This document shows, piece after piece, positions 61,954-64,000 of a stretch of 64,000 bases of DNA. This DNA comes from Phycisphaerales bacterium (GTDB taxonomy: Bacteria > Planctomycetota > Phycisphaerae > Phycisphaerales > SM1A02). The stretch is taken from assembly GCA_029242715.1 (NCBI GenBank), contig JAQWTL010000007.1:186001-250000 (forward strand). Reading direction: 5' to 3'. The position numbers were made by a program, and so were the translations under genes. A model generated the notes under the pieces. The model ran no database searches. It saw only the letters and a program-made list of their open reading frames with translations, and was not told the DNA's origin. Within the stretch, counting starts at the first letter, position 1; each line of letters opens with the position of its first letter.

Positions 61954-63621
61954 TCAGAAGGACCAGACTGACCGAATACCCCAGATCCAGGAGTCATCGA
62001 TGCCGGCACCAGTGTCCCGAACGTACTGCAGCACTGGACTGAACTGGACTGAATCAGTCACATTGATGCGCCAGAACAGCTCAAACAGGGTCTGATCTCC
62101 GGGAATCATCGGCAGGCCTGCGTCGAAACGTCCCAATTCCGTAAGCTTGGACCAAGAACCCGCAAAGCCAAGAGAATCCCCCTGACGGCCAAGGAAGTCT
62201 TCGATGCCGAAGCCAGCCGACACGGAAAAGTTCGACGGCGTGACATCATTCTCTCCCCAGCCCACACGACAGAAAACCCCTAATCCTTCCCAGATCTGCT
62301 GATCCATATTGAAGGTCGCACCCCAACCGGAAGCATCCCAGGGATTCTTCCCGGTACCGGTATCACCAATCGAGTTGTACCAGAACATGAAACGATATTT
62401 ACCTTCATTGACCTGGTTCCCATAGTTCAATTCAACATCGAATGTCGACTGCACCATTGTGAACAGGTGATCGGCAGAAAGGTACTCGAATCCTGATGCC
62501 TTGCCAGTGGCCTCCGAGTTCAAGGTGCCGGCTCGGAGAGACCAGCCATCCGTAACCATCCATTCAACAAGTCCGCCAAATCCATATCCTGGAAATGGAT
62601 TCGTGATGCTCTGGTTGAAACCTTCGTACATGAACTGGGTCAGTGGGTTGTATGCAATGGCATTGGCATCAAAGAAGACCTGGTCCTCGAACTTGCCGAC
62701 GACAACAGTCAACTTCTTCTCAAACAGCTGCTGTGCCCAGTAAAGCATCGACAGGTTGAAGTTGCTGCTGATCAGAATATTGTTCATGATCAGGGGCGAC
62801 CCTACCGCCTGGCCAAGAAATGGATCGGTAGGTGTAAATGCGCCCTCTTGGGCCTGAATGTTGTAGACAATCCGACCTGAAGTGTCATCGTCATTCCACA
62901 GGATGATCGCACCATTGACACCGAACCAGAGAACCGAACGCCCATGCTGGTAACCGGGTCGCACCTCCGTGGCATGTTGATAGGTCCAGGCCATGGCTGG
63001 TTCAAAGGAGATGCTCAGAGGGTCCAGTACTTCCTTGCGAAGCAGCAGTATCGACTTGTTGAGTGGATCAAATGGATCGAAATCGAACAGCGGGTTGGAA
63101 ACCTGTGCCAGCTTGTGTTCATCGGTCACCAGACGAAGGCCTTTACCTGTCCAGCCAACCCCGAGTTCTGAGGGACCTTTATCCTTTGAATCCGACTTGC
63201 TGATCTCACGAGGCGAAAACAGATATGGAATAAGCCCTCGAGCTGGCTCCGGAACAGGCATGCTTTCCCCAGGCACCTCTGTCACCATAGGAGGCATGCG
63301 CATTTGTCTATGAGCCTCTCCCGCTCGGTTGTAGACGTGCCATCCACCATGACCCTGACGAACAGGAGAACGGTTGTTTTTCAGAACAACTTCGTTCGGG
63401 CCAAGAACATGAACATGTTCCGGCAGTTCGGAGTCCTCTTCTTCAGCTGATTCCGAATCCGTTTCATCTTCTTTGGTAGGCTTGGTGTCTTCGCCATCCG
63501 AATCAGCTGTTTTTTCAGCTGCCTTATTCGCAGGTGGTGTATCGGATTCGACTTGATCTGCCCAGGCAGGGATACTGATCAGGATCGCCGCAAGCACGAT
63601 TTGCCTAGGAATGCTCCACAT
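61954..63621 (-). CDS. OprB-like (carbohydrate-selective) porin
   Basis: 555 residues. A signal peptide is followed by a strongly acidic, Lys/Glu/Asp/Ser-rich linker (about residues 30-68), then an OprB-type barrel: IVYNIQAQEGAFTPTDP, QLFEKKLTVVVGKFEDQVFF, GGLVEWMVTDGWSLRAGTL and the C-terminal ELFWRINVTDSVQFSPVLQY to a terminal Phe. Predicted outer-membrane channel for sugars. 58 nt ahead of the DUF1549/1553 gene, so probably cotranscribed, suggesting uptake and processing of a carbohydrate. Confidence 0.85.
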   Translation of the reverse strand: MWSIPRQIVLAAILISIPAWADQVESDTPPANKAAEKTADSDGEDTKPTKEDETDSESAEEEDSELPEHVHVLGPNEVVLKNNRSPVRQGHGGWHVYNRAGEAHRQMRMPPMVTEVPGESMPVPEPARGLIPYLFSPREISKSDSKDKGPSELGVGWTGKGLRLVTDEHKLAQVSNPLFDFDPFDPLNKSILLLRKEVLDPLSISFEPAMAWTYQHATEVRPGYQHGRSVLWFGVNGAIILWNDDDTSGRIVYNIQAQEGAFTPTDPFLGQAVGSPLIMNNILISSNFNLSMLYWAQQLFEKKLTVVVGKFEDQVFFDANAIAYNPLTQFMYEGFNQSITNPFPGYGFGGLVEWMVTDGWSLRAGTLNSEATGKASGFEYLSADHLFTMVQSTFDVELNYGNQVNEGKYRFMFWYNSIGDTGTGKNPWDASGWGATFNMDQQIWEGLGVFCRVGWGENDVTPSNFSVSAGFGIEDFLGRQGDSLGFAGSWSKLTELGRFDAGLPMIPGDQTLFELFWRINVTDSVQFSPVLQYVRDTGAGIDDSWIWGIRSVWSF

Positions 63622-63639
63622 GGGCGGCGAGTTTAGCAG

Positions 63640-63657
63640 CCCCGTGGGCTCACGGGG
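63640..63657. promoter_or_regulatory. Perfect hairpin or operator between divergent genes
   Basis: CCCCGTG at 63640-63646 and CACGGGG at 63651-63657 are exact reverse complements around GGCT, in the 77-nt gap between the OprB-like gene and the MFS gene. No U-tract follows on either strand, so an operator is more likely than a terminator. Confidence 0.35.
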
Positions 63658-63698
63658 ACCTGCAATGAAGGGTATCGTGCACCAGGCAGAAGACTTTC

Positions 63699-64000
63699 AT
63701 GAACAATCCCTCTCATCACCACCACCACCATTCGCTTCCGAATCCCGTCACGGGTGAGTTGCAACGAGGTGGTTGGTATTCATGGGTTTTCTGGGGGATC
63801 GTGGCCGTCTTCTATCTCTATGAGTTCTTCGTACGCGTGACGCCCAATGTCATCCTTCCGCAGATCTCCACAGAGCTTTCACTCGATCCTGGAATCGTCG
63901 GTTCTGCGATGTCGACCTATCTCTGGGTCTATGCCCCTACCCAACTGGTAGTTGGTTGGCTCTTTGATCGATTTGGAACAAAGTTTCTGGTTTCAACAGC
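63699..64000 (+). CDS. MFS transporter (partial, N-terminus)
   Basis: 100 residues visible before the right edge. The first membrane segment is WVFWGIVAVFYLYEFFVRV, then VILPQISTELSLDPGIVGSAMS, a second segment, and the MFS loop GWLFDRFGTKF between helices 2 and 3. The N-terminal tail contains six consecutive His (residues 6-11). ATG 63699 is the only start that precedes the family region. Substrate unknown. Confidence 0.85.
   Translation, partial: MNNPSHHHHHHSLPNPVTGELQRGGWYSWVFWGIVAVFYLYEFFVRVTPNVILPQISTELSLDPGIVGSAMSTYLWVYAPTQLVVGWLFDRFGTKFLVST

Overview
The window looks like chromosomal DNA from a planctomycete, most likely a marine, Phycisphaerae-like member of the PVC group. The reasons are two gene pairs coding for DUF1549/DUF1553 proteins with Planctomycete-type CxxCH heme motifs next to DUF1501 proteins, large secreted propeller/HEAT proteins with heme or copper tails, a Tat-exported Gfo/Idh/MocA oxidoreductase, an N-terminal PurS-type fusion on PurL, and rpsL-rpsG without fusA/tuf. 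Genes are tightly packed, with many 4-nt ATGA overlaps. No stretch over 300 nt lacks a gene. I saw no rRNA, tRNA, CRISPR array, insertion sequence or prophage.

Region by region. 1-7231 is housekeeping: purQ (cut by the window edge), galE, purL, rnhA, then divergent rpsL-rpsG and a MoeB/ThiF-type adenylyltransferase. 7290-15218 holds a nitroreductase, a Tat-exported oxidoreductase, a PH-domain membrane protein, a DUF493 protein, a very large secreted metzincin-like protease with an inserted domain, and an M24 peptidase. 15215-20090 is a minus-strand operon: a secreted His-rich protein, LemA, and an M48 membrane protease. A membrane sensor with a SpoIIE/RsbU-type phosphatase (20310-22211) is divergent from it.

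22212-29522 is a minus-strand pentose-phosphate operon, in transcription order tkt, an rpiB-tal fusion, gnd, zwf, an Shb17-like histidine phosphatase, pgl. Facing away from it are a ROK/polyphosphate-type glucokinase, pgi and a glycogen-debranching enzyme (29709-34159), so glycogen and glucose would feed glucose-6-phosphate into the pathway. 34302-37400 holds two tandem OprO/OprP-type porins, one clearly AT-richer than its surroundings. Next come a two-subunit DUF4212/sodium-solute symporter and the first DUF1549/1553-DUF1501 pair.

43762-52828 is a minus-strand operon of four genes: a secreted PA14/HEAT protein with a heme tail, an SGNH-fold protein lacking the usual catalytic Ser, a secreted HEAT protein with a blue-copper tail, and a GluR0-like ligand-gated potassium channel. 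Divergent from it is a chemosensory-type cluster (CheW, CheA-REC hybrid kinase, receiver-PP2C phosphatase) with no chemoreceptor, CheR or CheB beside it. The window ends with a small membrane protein behind a strong hairpin, a second DUF1501 and DUF1549/1553 pair led by an OprB-like porin, and the start of an MFS transporter.

All family calls rest on motifs read by eye. No database search was run.
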